15,753 bases of DNA, from positions 1 through 15,753 of the forward strand of contig JBBDSH010000097.1 in NCBI GenBank assembly GCA_040905045.1, read 5' to 3'. Positions 15,151 through 15,753 of this stretch are shown piece by piece. Made by a program: the position numbers and the translations under genes. Source of the stretch: JBBDSH01 sp040905045. GTDB taxonomy: Bacteria > Pseudomonadota > Gammaproteobacteria > Eutrophobiales > Eutrophobiaceae. The notes beneath the pieces were generated by a model that made no database searches, was not told where the DNA came from, and worked only from the letters and a program-made list of their open reading frames with translations. Within the stretch, counting starts at the first letter, position 1. Each line of letters starts with the position of its first letter.

Positions 15151-15477
15151 CTAAATGACGCTGTCAATGAATGCGGATAACTGTGATTTGGACAGGGCGC
15201 CGACCTTGGTGCCGGCCACTTCGCCTTCCTTGAAAATCATCAATGTCGGGATGCCGCGCACGGCGTATTTTTGAGGTGTATCCTGATTGTCGTCGATATT
15301 CAGTTTGGCGATGGTCAGCTTGCCTTCGTATTCGTCGGCGATTTCGTCAAGGATGGGCGCAATCATCTTGCACGGTCCGCACCACTCGGCCCAGTAATCG
15401 ACGATGACCGGTTTGTTGGAATTGAGCACTTCGTCGTCAAAGGTCTCGTCGGAAACATGAATAATACTGTCGCTCAT
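15151..15477 (-). CDS. trxA: Thioredoxin 1
   Basis: This 108-residue cytoplasmic protein is a classical thioredoxin, which reduces disulfides in ribonucleotide reductase, peroxiredoxins and PAPS/APS-type reductases and is recycled by thioredoxin reductase. The active site is WCGPCK with Cys33 and Cys36, the buried Asp is Asp27 in IVDYWAEW, and the cis-proline is Pro77 in RGIPTLMIF. The glycine-rich segment VGALSKSQL near the C-terminus is normal. Length equals that of E. coli TrxA. It lies upstream of rho on the same strand, as in many gammaproteobacteria. TTGACG on the minus strand (15533-15538) is a possible -35 box, but the matching -10 is poor. Confidence 0.98.
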   Translation of the reverse strand: MSDSIIHVSDETFDDEVLNSNKPVIVDYWAEWCGPCKMIAPILDEIADEYEGKLTIAKLNIDDNQDTPQKYAVRGIPTLMIFKEGEVAGTKVGALSKSQLSAFIDSVI

Positions 15478-15676
15478 GCGCTTTGGTGTTCCTCTGGTTG
15501 GTATGTGTCAGGTATTTCATCAGAAACAGCCGCGTCAATGCAAGCTGTGAAAACGCGGGTCAAGCGGTCGATCGGGCGTCTCAAAGAAGCAACAATCTGT
15601 CCGGCACTTTCCTGCAATCCTTTGGATTTATTGATGTTAAACGATTTTTGTTTAGTACCTCGACACAGGAATTATG

Positions 15677-15753
15677 ATGAATTCAGTCGATCCAAAAGCG
15701 GCCAGGGCCTTTCCCGCTGCGTTGCGCCGGCTTGACAGAGGGCCACCCTGCCG
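15677..15753 (+). CDS. Possible 5' end of a gene divergent from trxA
   Basis: An open frame starts with two consecutive ATG codons (15674 and 15677) and stays open for 25 codons to the window edge. AGGA (15667-15670) lies six bases before the second ATG, which is therefore preferred. The visible residues (MNSVDPKAARAFPAALRRLD and onward) are not enough to name a family; the ppx start expected beside trxA in some relatives is not evident. The upstream stretch 15478-15673 is otherwise non-coding as far as I can see. Confidence 0.35.
   Translation, partial: MNSVDPKAARAFPAALRRLDRGPPC

Noticed and set aside
15271..15735. 154-residue plus-strand frame opposite trxA
   Set aside because: The first part is antisense to trxA and the rest crosses the spacer; the short frame starting at 15677 with AGGA upstream is the better candidate for a gene there.

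Overview
This window looks like a draft chromosome segment from a free-living gammaproteobacterium, probably a sulfur-oxidising chemolithotroph. The grounds are gene content and order: a thioredoxin gene upstream of rho, tesA divergent from ybbA-ybbP, a groESL operon, a beta carbonic anhydrase of the E. coli Can type, and a homo-oligomeric ATP sulfurylase (sat) of the kind used in dissimilatory sulfur oxidation. Genus cannot be fixed from the sequence alone. Two runs of exactly 100 N (2514-2613 and 13330-13429) look like fixed-size scaffold gaps, so true distances there are unknown.

Layout, left to right. (1) Positions 3-2098, minus strand: an apparent operon can, hemH, DUF1330 protein, with can and hemH overlapping by ATGA. 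(2) Positions 2163-2513, plus: a cupin gene with a GTG start that runs into the first gap. (3) Positions 2623-6152, minus: ybbA, ybbP and a small unknown gene. (4) Positions 6151-7355, plus: tesA and a Nudix hydrolase, overlapping by ATGA. The start codons of tesA and ybbA overlap head to head in one CATG. (5) Positions 7356-7992: a large imperfect palindrome and a small unrecognised Cys-containing gene on the minus strand. (6) Positions 7993-9186, plus: sat, whose stop codon lies in a 16-bp hairpin. (7) Positions 9221-9648: a transposon-like or REP-like inverted-repeat element, then the groESL promoter with a perfect CIRCE operator. (8) Positions 9649-11608, plus: groES and groEL, followed by a clear intrinsic terminator. 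(9) Positions 11666-12024: a second inverted-repeat element and a degenerate CIRCE-like palindrome. (10) Positions 12025-13312, plus: two adjacent unrecognised genes. (11) Positions 13313-13728: a mosaic of widespread-looking intergenic repeats containing the second gap. (12) Positions 13729-15477, minus: trxA and rho, then the possible start of a divergent gene at the right edge.

The coding content is mostly housekeeping: heme and CO2 chemistry, envelope lipid handling (YbbAP and TesA), sulfur energy metabolism, protein folding, transcription termination and redox. The unusual material is in the spacers: four different inverted-repeat structures between genes, and signs that HrcA/CIRCE control may extend from groESL to the unknown gene pair downstream. 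No CRISPR array, phage, secretion or defence system, tRNA or rRNA gene was seen.
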